Below the pieces are notes generated by a model that saw nothing but the letters and a program-made list of their open reading frames with translations, made no database searches and was not told the DNA's origin. Source: Hypericum androsaemum (Eukaryota; Streptophyta; Magnoliopsida; Malpighiales; Hypericaceae). From it: a DNA stretch of 64,000 bases. This document shows positions 46,452-56,580 of the stretch, piece by piece. How positions within the stretch are numbered: the first letter of the stretch is position 1; the number at the start of each line of letters is the position of its first letter. A program made the position numbers and the translations under genes. The DNA lies in contig OZ023189.1 of assembly GCA_963995505.1 (NCBI GenBank), positions 16,205,495 through 16,269,494 on the forward strand, read 5' to 3'.

Positions 46452-47697
46452 CTGAGAAGAGCTTGCCCTGACCAGGGAACTGAATGCACTGCAAGAATAA
46501 GAAGAACTCTTCCGGAAGCAGAGGAGCAGGATCAATTGGCTTAACTCTGGAGACAAGAACACTAAATTCTTCCACTCCACTGCTACTCAAAGAAAAACAC
46601 AAAATCAGATTAGGAAATTGAAGGATGATCGTGGTGTGTGGCTGGAGGGAGAACGGGAGGTTGCATGTAATATAAACTCATATTTATGGCACCTGATGGT
46701 TATTCATGTATTTTCTTTCATAAATACTGGGAATCTGTTGGGGTGAGTTGACTAGAACGGTCCTTGAGTTATTAAAAAATGAAATAGTCCCAGTTGTCTT
46801 GAATAAGACTTTCATTGCCCTAATTACAAAAACCGATAGGCCAGAACACATCTCACAATATAGACCTATACGTTTATGCAACTATGCTTATAAAGTTTAT
46901 GCAAAAATCTTAGCTAATAGGTTTAAATTTCTGCAGCAAGAACTGAAAGCACGAAATCTATGTGAACTGCTAATGTTTGATGTGTTCATCTGCTGGCAAG
47001 TTTGGAAAGCTCGAAACACACCTATTTTCGAAGGAATCCTCCGTAAACCAACTGCCTCCGCACAATGGGCATCATTGGATTGGCAAGAATGGAAACTTCG
47101 AAAATCAACAGAAGTTTCCCAGGTACGTATTCATCAACCCGAGACAAAGATCCAAAAAGGAGAAAGAAGGAAAATGATCACACCTGCTGGACAAGCGGTG
47201 ATAGTCAATTGCGATACGTCCTGGTCTGTTGAAGATGGCAGAGCGGATTTGGCAGCAGTGGCTAGAAACAATCAAGGCCGAGTCATTGACGGCCAAAATA
47301 TGCTTATTCAGGCTACTTTAGCCTTGGATGCGGAAGTTCGGGTCATCCAGCTAGCTGTAGAGCTGGTTGGGGATGACTTCAGTAATATGGAGACGTACAT
47401 TCACTCGGACTGCAAGGTAGCGGTCGAGTTCATATATGGGCATACAAGTGTCATGGATTGACAGGTCGAAAATGCTGCGATTATGATTAGGTTGTCTATT
47501 TTTCCATTACATCAATGCAAGCTTCGTTTCATTCCTAGGAGGATGAACGAAGTTGCCAACTAAATTAAAATTCATACGAGATTGGACGTAGTTGCATCTA
47601 ATTGGTTACTATTTCCGCCTTTAGAGCCTAGCTCCCTTTTGTACCGGGATCATCCAACTTAATATATAAAACAGGTGGATCCATTTCTTAAAAAAAA
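46452..47697 (+). mobile_element. internally deleted LINE
   Basis: It is flanked by the 12-bp duplication CTTATATGATTC (46440-46451 and 47698-47709), with an A-run at 47689-47697. Copy A at 23735-23775 is unoccupied. The reading passes from the linker before RT (NWLNSGDKNTKFFHS) to the first RT motif (QYRPIRLCNYAYKVYAKILANRF) and then, after KFLQQ, jumps to the sequence before RNase H (FICWQVWKARN). Confidence 0.9.
46748..47461 (+). pseudogene. RT-RNase H fusion frame of the LINE
   Basis: A single open frame of 237 codons joins the start of the RT domain to RNase H (VIVNCDTSW, LDAEVRVIQLAVEL, IHSDCKVAV) across an in-frame internal deletion that removes the catalytic F/YADD and the zf-RVT. 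RNase H Asp-Glu-Asp positions are present. It is a deletion product and no independent gene function is implied. Confidence 0.75.
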
Positions 47698-47709
47698 CTT
47701 ATATGATTC

Positions 47710-50700
47710 GTGCCTACAAGTCGATACCTTATATGGCAACTTTACCTTTCTGTCGGACTGCTGTCTGCTCCCCAAGAAAGGAAAATAAAGTGGAAGTGTC
47801 TGTATATGACTAATGGGTAACTGAACTGTTCGATATATAACTAGATATATTTCTTGGTACCACAGGATCCGAGTATTAAAAACATGATTACTGAACCAAT
47901 AAAAGACAAAGAAAATTTCATTTTTTTATTGACATGAGACATGCATGCATCAATTTTCATGTTCTAGATATATTATCAATAATAATAATTGCAAATTTAT
48001 AAAAAAAGATATAATTGCAGAAAACTAATAATGATGTCAAGAAGCTCCGGTTTCATTTCATAGAATCCAACAATGAACAAAAGCAAATAACTCTCAGCAA
48101 ATAATACAAAAAAACCTACACGATAAACTAAATTTTTTATTAAAACCAAGGAAAAAAAGTGTATCGTATTTCACCAAACAAGAAAAAATGTATCATATAT
48201 TTTGTTCTCATAGTATATATCTTTTACTCCCAACAAAGTTTGAATTGTCCTCTACTACAATCTCAAATCTCAATCACCATTCACTTGAACAATGACGAAG
48301 TGCTCAGATGTATCATATGTGTAAGTAGTATTTAAAAAAAAGATGAATTTTGATCACTTAGAAAAGTGATACTCTTGGGATGAAATGAGGATTCATCGAT
48401 CATATTATAGTCTAGCGACAAGCTCAGATATATAGTGCAACTACCAAAGTTAAAGACATACGGAATAAAGTTTCGATCGATCGAGAACTTACCACAGCTA
48501 GGGAGCTAAGCTACCGAATGTTGGAGATGTGGACGTACTGTACGGGAAGATACAGCAATTCGCCTATTTCTCACAGAATTTTATTACAGTAGGGTTTTAA
48601 CGAGGCTTTGGTTGAAAATTCTTGTGAAAAAATTCAATACAAATGTTGTAGATAAATATATTTATATGGAGTAAAATTTACTCATAAAAAATGCTCCAAT
48701 TGTAGGATATGATAGCGATACCAAGGAGAACATTATTTATAACAAGGGTCACTTAGAGCCAACCTCTTTGGATGGAAGGTGTATGATCTTCCACATCTAC
48801 TCTTTCTCTCAATTGTTGCTAATGCTAATGCTAATACTATTGCGTTGTCGTTTCTTTCATACCTCGGTTGTGCAAATCTCCCGCATAATTAATTTTTTTT
48901 CAATCTTATAGGTAATTCTTTTTTATGGTTTTCATTTGGCTCTTTAATTTACTTCATTCAAACAATATTGGACTATTGACTGATTCGATAGGATAAATGG
49001 TATTAAATTTTTTATATCTAATCTAAAGTTCTTATAGTTTTTACGATTTTGATTCTTGTGTCATCAAACCAAGTGTGCAAGCACAACGGATCACGAGATA
49101 ACCTACCTTTTTTTATACGTCACAAGATAACTTACCTAATAATATATTAATAGTTTCACGTTTAACAAAAAAACACATTGAAATTCTCACACTTTAGAAA
49201 TAGTGTCCAACAATTTATCACTCTCAATAATGGAAATTCAACAGAATATAAATTATCTTCAGCAAATTAATTAAGGGAGAAAAAATGTACACAAAATAAT
49301 GTTCTTACCTCAAGGAGACCATCGTCAATGTTGAGTAAATCCATATTATTGAGACCAGGGTACGAAATTGGTTTGTAGTACATTTATATAACTAATATCT
49401 TGAAGTTTTGTATCAAATATTCTAACATAAAACTAGAAAGAGACGTTTACCCAAATTGAAGTTAATCTGGTATCACATTTAAAGTTCAGGGGTGTTGCAT
49501 TTAAAGTTAGTGCATCTATTCTCCTATAATATGATAGGCTCCTCCCATTATTAACTATGCGCGAAATATTATTTGCTCCATGGGCCCATAAGATCTTAAT
49601 TAGTCAAATTGTCCCAATCCCAAATATATGGTCCCTAGAGTCCCACATATATTGCTAGGAGGTACTCAGCTTGAATAGGTTCACGAACATTGTAAAGTTG
49701 AAGGCCTGGACATATGTGGTAGCGGTACTAGGATTCCAGATTTTCAATTTTGGTAACAAATTCTCACGATTAATATTTTAAGCTATTTCCCATGGATTGA
49801 CACATCATTGTGCTCTCTCACATGTGGCGCTGACGTGAACGACTTAAAAAATCTCGAAAAAAGTTCACATTAATACCATATAGTTTGAAATTTTTTTGTT
49901 AAAAAATTAAGTTATTTACGTCAACGTCATATAGAAAAGAGAACCATAACGTGTTGATGACGATGCAATTCACTTGAGAACTAACGGACCGACGATAACT
50001 AATTACGGTTGAAATTTGATTACAATGTGTTTTGTCTTATTATACAATAAGGTCTTCACCTAGGGTCTTTAACTAGCTCGATAAGTAATGAGTGCTTGAT
50101 TAATTTCTCTTGAAATTATTTCGTTTTCCTGTAGTATTGGCCAAGTGAATCACGCCATTTTTTTCTGTTGCCAAGAAAAGACAAAGAACTTTTATTGTAG
50201 TATTTAGCTAGAACAAAAGGTAAATCGCTTGCAGTTTTTAAAAGGACGTTTCAATTCGGACGTGCATGATAAAATTGATGAAGCCCTAGTTAAAGGTTAT
50301 TGCTCTAGGCCCAATGATTAAGCTACTCTGGCCCATAACTATGAAGAGATTGTAGTTATGATAAATTTTTGATTAATTGGTGAAAAAATTATTCTAATTT
50401 AAATTATAAAATTTTGAGTTTGAACCTTTAAAAATACATCACTGTTAAATATTTGTTAAAAAAATTATACTCAACTCGTATGTAGATTAATCGTCTCTCG
50501 ATCTGTATCAAACAAAAAATGTTAAGATTAACCAGGGAACGACGCATTCGCACCTGGTGTGTCGATGGTTCCATTGTTTTAATGTGAGAAGGGGAGTGTC
50601 GTGTCAACGCGGTACGTTCCCGTTAACACGTTCCAAGTCACAAACATGCAGTAGTTCTATTCCTCGAGACGCGTTCTCGCTAATACCACCTTTTTAATCG
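47710..50700. other. divergent intergenic region between GATA-B and desaturase-B
   Basis: About 3 kb of AT-rich sequence aligns in order with 23765-24720, 25160-25890 and 31434-32440 of copy A. It lies between a leftward GATA gene and a rightward desaturase, so it holds the promoters of both. Bases 50100-50345 recur at 31858-32090 and at 56875-57090. No gene is seen. Confidence 0.6.
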
Positions 50701-50985
50701 ATGTAGTTCATACATCGTCGTCGGTCTCTACTTCAGCTCAGGTACTTCTCCATATTCGTTTCATCAATTCAACAAGCTTCTGCTCATATATATCGCCAAT
50801 CTTGCCGATTTAATTTTTTTTGACATATTAGGCTCAGCCTATCTTTATAGATCTATAATTTGATATCACGTGCCATTATTTCTTTTATCTCTTTTATAAT
50901 ATTCGTTATGAATGTCCATGCACATATGTTTTCGTTTGCGCTAACTTTTAACGGTGGGTTACTATTGGCAGAAGGAAAATTAACA
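50701..50985 (+). promoter_or_regulatory. 5' UTR with leader intron of desaturase B
   Basis: A splice donor CAG|GTACTTCT (intron from 50742) and an acceptor TTGGCAG| (intron to 50971) would remove a 230-base intron ending 14 bases before the ATG. FAD2 genes characteristically have one 5'-UTR intron just before the start codon, here unusually short. Donor and acceptor positions are conserved in copy A. Confidence 0.65.
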
Positions 50986-52095
50986 ATGGAAGTCAACCAC
51001 AAGCAGAAGCCAGGCGGCCGAGTCCCACACTCGAGACCGCCGTTCACCCTCAGCCAGGTAAAGAAAGCCATTCCGTCGCACTGCTTCCACCGCTCCCTTG
51101 CCCGATCATTCTCGTACCTTGTCGTTGACCTCAGCCTGAGCTTCCTCTTTTATTACATCGCAACGACCTACTTCCACCTCCTACCTAACCCTCTCCCCTA
51201 CCTCGCCTGGCCCACTTATTGGGCCCTCCAGGGCTGCCTCCTCCCCGGATTCTGGGTGATAGGCCACGAATGCGGCCATCACGCCTTCAGTGATTACCGA
51301 TGGGTTAATCACGCCGTCGGCTTAATCATCCACACTCCCCTTTTGTGGCCTTACTTCTCCGGGAGAATCAGCCACCGCCGGCATCACTCCAACACCGGGT
51401 CCATTGAACGTGATGAGTTATTCCTCCCTAAGCCACGCTCCGAAACCTCGTGGCACCTCAAGCACCTAAACAACCCGCCAGGGAGAGCCTTAATCCTGGC
51501 AGCAACTCTCCTCCTAGGGTATCCATTGTACCTAACCTTCAACGTCTCGGGTCGAAACTATGGGCGTTTCACCTCCCATTACGACCCATTTTCCCCTATA
51601 TTCTCCGACCACGAGAGGGTCCTCGTCTGTATCTCCGACCTGGCCATTTTGGCTGCCACTTTTGTGCTCTACAAGTTGGCCGCCTCGAAGGGCCTAACGT
51701 GGCTGGTCTGCGTCTACGGCGTTCCAATGATGGTGTTTTATGCGTTGATGGTTCTGCTAACTTACTTGCAGCACACGCATTCCTCCCTTCCCTACTACGA
51801 TTGGTCGGACTGGGAATGGCTCCGAGGGGCGTTGGTGACGGTGGACAGGGACTGGGGGATCCTCAATAGAGTGTTCCACCACATCACGGATACCCATGTG
51901 GTTCACCACCTCTTCCCCGCTATTCCTCATTATCATGCGGTGGAGGCCACAGACGCGGCCCGGCCGGTGTTGGGAGATTATTACAAGTTCGATGATACAC
52001 CTATCCTCCGAGCTTTGTGGAGGGAGGCCAGAGAGTGCTTGTACGTTGAGCTTGACCACGGCCAAGGTGTTTACTGGTATAGAAATTGTAATTAG
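50986..52095 (+). CDS. divergent FAD2-family fatty acid desaturase/hydroxylase
   Basis: The 369-residue, single-exon coding region begins [20 protein letters not shown]. All three His boxes are intact: HECGHH at 94-99, HRRHH at 130-134, HVVHH at 304-308. These bind the di-iron centre of ER membrane oleate-modifying enzymes. Compared with Arabidopsis FAD2, the positions that separate desaturase from hydroxylase read Gly93 (A104G), Phe206 (Y217F), Val284 (A295V) and Ile313 (M324I); position 322 is Pro and 148 stays Thr. The C-terminus ends YWYRNCN, not the YNNKL-type ER signal. I chose ATG 50986 over an upstream in-frame ATG (50860), because the latter lies in the predicted UTR intron. It is likely a functional enzyme making hydroxy, acetylenic, conjugated or other modified C18 chains, but the product cannot be told from sequence. 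Confidence 0.9.
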   Translation: MEVNHKQKPGGRVPHSRPPFTLSQVKKAIPSHCFHRSLARSFSYLVVDLSLSFLFYYIATTYFHLLPNPLPYLAWPTYWALQGCLLPGFWVIGHECGHHAFSDYRWVNHAVGLIIHTPLLWPYFSGRISHRRHHSNTGSIERDELFLPKPRSETSWHLKHLNNPPGRALILAATLLLGYPLYLTFNVSGRNYGRFTSHYDPFSPIFSDHERVLVCISDLAILAATFVLYKLAASKGLTWLVCVYGVPMMVFYALMVLLTYLQHTHSSLPYYDWSDWEWLRGALVTVDRDWGILNRVFHHITDTHVVHHLFPAIPHYHAVEATDAARPVLGDYYKFDDTPILRALWREARECLYVELDHGQGVYWYRNCN

Positions 52096-52660
52096 TACTA
52101 GGGATTGCAAAACTGGATCCAAGTTTGTTCACTTTTTCCTGAATTTGGATTTGGATTCGATAAAGATTTAAATAAGGGTAGAAATCTTGATCTATACATA
52201 TATAGAAAAATGGTAGATCATTGTATGGGGTGGTTGCTTCCCAGGGGTGTTTGAGCAACTGCCTGCTCTCCACGGAGTGTGTGTTGTACGTATGTACAAT
52301 GTACTTTTGTTGGGGCTTCCCGCAACAACTTTATAAACAAAATAGAAATATGGTAGTTCAAATTATACTGAAATTTTGTAGTTCAAAAAAAAAAGCTCGA
52401 ATTATTACACGAGTAACAATTCTGTTCATTTTTGCTCAGATTTAGGCTGTAAAGAATTTGAGTTAATAAGATTTATATACTTATGAAAAAGCAACAACGG
52501 GACAAATTAATATTCTAGTGCTACAAGAACATGTACTACGATTTACAACTAGATACAGTTTTATTAACATTAGTCAACGAGATAAACAAGTCATACCATA
52601 GTTTCTAGAGAAAAGTAATAAGAAATATTTACATGGTTAACCGTCGTTTAAGCCAAAGAA
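52096..52660 (+). other. 3' flank of desaturase B
   Basis: Probable 3' UTR followed by AT-rich sequence; no gene is convincing. Confidence 0.4.
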
Positions 52661-52762
52661 TTAAAAGCAATTTGTCATGATCACGTAGACCATGACGCCC
52701 ATGACTAGGAGGAAAGCAGCTACGAACAAAAGGACGCTCCAGATGGAGAGGGAAAAGAGCAT
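52661..52762 (-). CDS. small ORF 1, 33-residue membrane peptide
   Basis: The minus-strand frame MLFSLSIWSVLLFVAAFLLV, then MGVMVYVIMTNCF, is almost wholly one hydrophobic helix. The leader just before the ATG (AGACCTAGCTCCCAAG) and a block CTCTACAAAACTAAAA further up are shared with the second small ORF at 56461-56580, and both have a TATATATA-type box at a similar distance. The shared leader and shared short length argue for a real gene family. I recognise no named family. It is too short for standard gene finders. Confidence 0.6.
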   Translation of the reverse strand: MLFSLSIWSVLLFVAAFLLVMGVMVYVIMTNCF

Positions 52763-52821
52763 CTTGGGAGCTAGGTCTATTACGGGCACGGTTTTTTAGT
52801 TTTGTAGAGGACAGCAAATGT

Positions 52822-52841
52822 AATATATGTATATATATAGG
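52822..52841 (-). promoter_or_regulatory. TATA-like box of small ORF 1
   Basis: CTATATATATACATATATTA on the minus strand lies about 30 bases before the conserved CTCTACAAAACTAAAA block, where transcription probably starts. Confidence 0.5.
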
Positions 52842-53848
52842 ACGTTTACATGCATATGTAGTTAATCGATCAATCTAAGTAAAGAATGGGAATTTTGGAT
52901 TTGATTAATGACCCAAATCAGAAATAAATATAAACATGACAAAAAATGCCAAGGAAACAATGAATATAAATATCGCGAAATAAATGCTACGGAACAAAAT
53001 CTGTCAAAAAAAATATTGAAGGAATTAGTAATATTGAATGGTAAAAAAATGATGGTCAATCAAATTTAACGAGGCATTTTGTTTTGTCATAAAATCACTC
53101 CTAAATTCAGCCATTTGTTTGGATCAAGCGACTACAAGTTAATGAAAAATGGTATTACAATTTTTTTTATAAGTAAAAATGGTAATACAATTACATCATA
53201 TATTTAACTTGCTATATTTGATGGTCACAATTTTCATATTTTTAAAAATTTGTGTGACTTACCTTAAGTCATAATATAACTATTGACTCGCACATCAATC
53301 CAAAAATTTAGAGCAATCGATCTTAGCCCTAAATGAAATTTAATTGAGAATCATCTATTTAATTGATTAATCAACCTCCAAGTCTCTTAATATTCTCTCT
53401 TGCTGGGATAATGCAGCACGTAAGCACACCCTTTTTATGCTAGAAGTAAGTTAAACCTCGCCTTGCTCACTCCCTAACCAAGATCATGCCATAAACCAGG
53501 GCGAGCCCTTAAACATCCAGCCCAAGCCGAAATCCCAGGACCTAAACCCAGCCCTAGCCTGAGCCATGACTAGGAGCAAACCCCATTACGAGCCCGAGAT
53601 CAATAGCCATTCCTAGACCGGGCCCTAATCCCAAACCGAAATCATAGGACCTATATAACTTTGTTGTATTCGATAGTCAAAATTTCATCATCTTTTTAAT
53701 TAATGGCAAGTTTTATAGTGTCCATTTTCCTTGACCAGGTCACTCTCTATGCTACACTTTCCTTGAACCATTACTTTGGTTCATGTGTATTACTGTCAAG
53801 TCCCAAAATTTAGAGCAATCAATCAATGTTAGTTCTATGTTAGTTCTG
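52842..53848. other. upstream of small ORF 1 and intergenic
   Basis: Bases 52860-53050 are homologous to 56690-56870 upstream of small ORF 2. Bases 53460-53650 carry AGCCC-type words. Bases 53290-53345 are one copy of a local repeat also found near 55385 and 55540. No gene. Confidence 0.5.
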
Positions 53849-54783
53849 TGTGATACCCTGATCTGTTCTGTCTAAAAAGCTCAAGTGATTTGATTGGTAC
53901 TATCCATATTAACAAGGTACATCTTCTTTTCTGGCACACATCTTGAGAGAACTCCAAGGTAAAACGCGTTTGGCCGGGAGTAGGATCAGGATGGGTGACC
54001 TCCTGGGAAGTTTTCCAGTATGCATGCGAGTAAGGACAAAGCATGCTGGAAAAGACCTGTGTTGGTCTGTGGAGACAGTCGGTCAAATTACGGGGCCTTA
54101 CATTTGGTATCAGAGCAAATACGCTTCTGGGACTGTTCTGTATTGTGTCTGGCACGACGAGGACGTCGCGTATTTAAGGAGGGGTGAATGTAATACCCCT
54201 CCAAGCCGAGGTTGCTCTGATACCAAATGTAAGGCCCCGTGATTTGACCGACTATCTCCACAGACCAACACAGGTCTTTTCCAGAACCTTGGAGTTCTCT
54301 CAAGATGTGTGCCAGAACAGAAGGTGCACCTTGTTAATATAGATAGTACCAATCAAATCACTTGAGCGTTTCAAACAGAACAGATTAGGGTATCACATAC
54401 ACCCCTCCTTAAATACGCGACGTCCTCGTCGCGCCAGATATAGACAGCCCCAGAATTCCTCGGTTGCAGATGTGTTCGATCTCCGAACCACACCGTACAA
54501 GCCGAGGTCGCTCTGATACCAAATGTAACGCTCCGTGATTCGATCGACTGGCTCCACAGACCAACATGGATCTTTTTCAGCGTATTTTATCCTCACTCGC
54601 ACGCACACGCACCCTGAGAAACTTTCCAGGAGGTCACCCATCGTGATCCTACTTTCAGCGAAACGAGTTTAACCTTGGAGTTCTCTCAGGATGTGTACCG
54701 GAAAAGAAGGTGCACCTTGTTGATATGGATAGTACCAATCAAATCACTTAAGCATTTCAGACAGAACAGTTCAGGGTATCACA
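53849..54783. mobile_element. rearranged Cassandra cluster, inverted
   Basis: A plus-strand unit has LTR 53849-54102, primer site TGGTATCAGAGC at 54105-54116 and a purine tract near 54177-54189. It meets a minus-strand group of two LTRs in tandem: 54783-54524 (full) and 54397-54228 (missing part of the 5S-like block), each followed by the tRNA-Met primer site (54510-54521 and 54214-54225). The 5S-derived words GGGTGACCTCCTGGGAAG appear on the plus strand near 53994 and inverted near 54630. Confidence 0.85.
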
Positions 54784-55380
54784 TTCTGACAGGTAGTTTG
54801 ACCAGTCGGATCACTGACTGGGATCAAATTAGGATCAATTTGTACCTAAAACCCAGAACACGGTTCGACCGGCCAAAATCTAGTCGGACAACTCGGTCAG
54901 GAGCTTCCGAGTGACCCAGTTTGCTCGGATCAGAAAAATTAGTATTTATTTTTTCTATTTTATCTGATTTAATTTAGAAACAAAACCTCAACTTCCACGC
55001 TCGGAGCGTGTACATCACTTTTAGATCACAACAAACTTATCTTTTTAACAATTCATGATAATATATCAATTAAGTCAAACAAATTGGACTAATATGTCGA
55101 ATACAAAAATTTGTATAATCATCTTCTTGTTCTTCTAGACTTGTTTAATTTATGTTTGAAGACTTTGTTTGGATAATTGTGTAACAAAGTTGCTAAATAT
55201 TTGAATTTATTTGATATTTTATTATTTTTTATGTTAAATTAAATTTGTTAAACCTTATTTAATTATATTAATATAAAATAGAAGTTCTTGTCCGACCGAT
55301 GGTCCGACCGATCGGACTAAGCAACCCATGAATTTTAAGAATTTTAGATCACCTTCTAGGTCGGTTTTAAAAACATTGCA
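54784..55380. mobile_element. MITE-like repeat with GTCCGACC words (copy 3)
   Basis: CAGTCGGATCACTGACTGGG-type words at the left and GTCCGACCGATGGTCCGACC with GTCGGTTTTAAAAACATTG at the right match the family of 43843-44299. The left end abuts the Cassandra LTR and may be truncated. Confidence 0.55.
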
Positions 55381-56331
55381 ATCAATCCAACCACTAAAAT
55401 TGAACTTAATTGAGAATCGCTGGTTATTTTTTTATAAAAGAATAACAGGACAAGGACATGAAGGAGGGACGGTTAGTGTCTAATTAGCCATTGTATTTAT
55501 GGCGATTAGTTACCATATATACAGTAGTCAAGTCCTAAAATTTTTGAGCAATCATTCTGAGCACTAAAATGGAATTTAATTGAGAACCATTGGCTGATTT
55601 TTTTTAATAAAAGAATAATAGAACAATGATAGGAAAGAGAGGCTGTTAGCGCTCAATTAGCCAATGGATTTATGGCAGCTACTACTAGAGATAAAAATTT
55701 GTTATATGTCCTTGTACAGTAACTTACAATTTCTCGGATAACAAGGAACGAAGGCATATAAAAAAATTGGCAAATCTTGAAAGGCATAACATAAGGGCTT
55801 CCAAATATCAGTTCAAACTGAACATTGGCTAAAATTTGATTAGTTAACGTTTCTAAAAGTTGTCATTATTGGCTGCAGCCATTGTCTCGCAAGAAAAAAA
55901 TGACAAACAATTTTGCATCACTAACGATTTTTTTTAATGTGGGTTTTTTACTGAATTTTATTTCAATAGAATTTTAATGATTGCAATCTCATATTTACAA
56001 GAGAATATAACACTCAAAACCTTATACTATTACAAGAGAATTTAACACACTTGGTGCAATAAAATTAAATTAACAAATTTTTTTCGAATAGAATGTGCTA
56101 ACGACATTGCTAGCAGAACAGTGATCAAGGAAACAACTGAGGAAATTAAAATTCTAGCACTACAGAAAAATGTACTATTTTTTATAACTAGATTTTTTAA
56201 AACTATATATTTTATTGCAAAATAAGAACATAACAAAGGTACGAGCTCTTAAGCTAGATAAAATTTTATTAGCATAAGTGACATACATAAACAGGACTAC
56301 ACCATAGTTGTTAAAAAACTAATGATAAATA
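55381..56331. other. intergenic with local direct repeat
   Basis: About 125 bases (AATTGAGAATCGCTGG through AATTAGCCATTGTATTTATGG, 55395-55500) recur, diverged, at 55563-55680, and a shorter part occurs at 53330. No gene. Confidence 0.5.
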
Positions 56332-56345
56332 TTTACATGGTTAAA

Positions 56346-56450
56346 CCAAAGGGCATTTAGGTTAATGGCAAAGTGCGTATAAAGATCATGGATTCGAACC
56401 TTAGCAATTGTAATCATGGTGTAAAAAAATTACCTTTCCAAAGAAAAAAA
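56346..56450 (+). mobile_element. short SINE
   Basis: The 105-base insert has a tRNA-like B box (GGATTCGAACC near 56391), ends in an A-run and is flanked by the 14-bp repeat ATTTACATGGTTAA (56332-56345 and 56451-56464). The right copy contains the stop codon of small ORF 2. Confidence 0.75.
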
Positions 56451-56460
56451 ATTTACATGG

Positions 56461-56580
56461 TTAAGCTAGTGCAACTAAAATCATCCACAACAACAAGGGC
56501 AGGACGATGATGAACATTGCCAATGCAGCAAATATGGCGCAGTTGCACCAAAAGCTCGGCCCTTCCGTTTCCGAAGGCAT
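56461..56580 (-). CDS. small ORF 2, 39-residue membrane peptide
   Basis: On the minus strand: MPSETEGPSFWCNCAIFAAL, then AMFIIVLPLLLWMILVALA and TAA. A short polar start with two Cys precedes one hydrophobic helix of about 24 residues. The 5' leader AGACCTAGCTCCCAAG joined to the ATG, the CTCTACAAAACTAAAA block and the TATA-type box (56657-56669) are shared with small ORF 1, while the coding parts have diverged. It is likely a tail-anchored or single-pass peptide. No named family is recognised. Confidence 0.58.
   Translation of the reverse strand: MPSETEGPSFWCNCAIFAALAMFIIVLPLLLWMILVALA

Noticed and set aside
50860..50985. 42-codon N-terminal extension of the desaturase
   Set aside because: It lies largely in the predicted 5'-UTR intron and is not shared with FAD2 proteins; copy A has no matching open frame.
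52001..52122. Minus-strand frames opposite the desaturase 3' end
   Set aside because: Shadow frames of the real coding strand.
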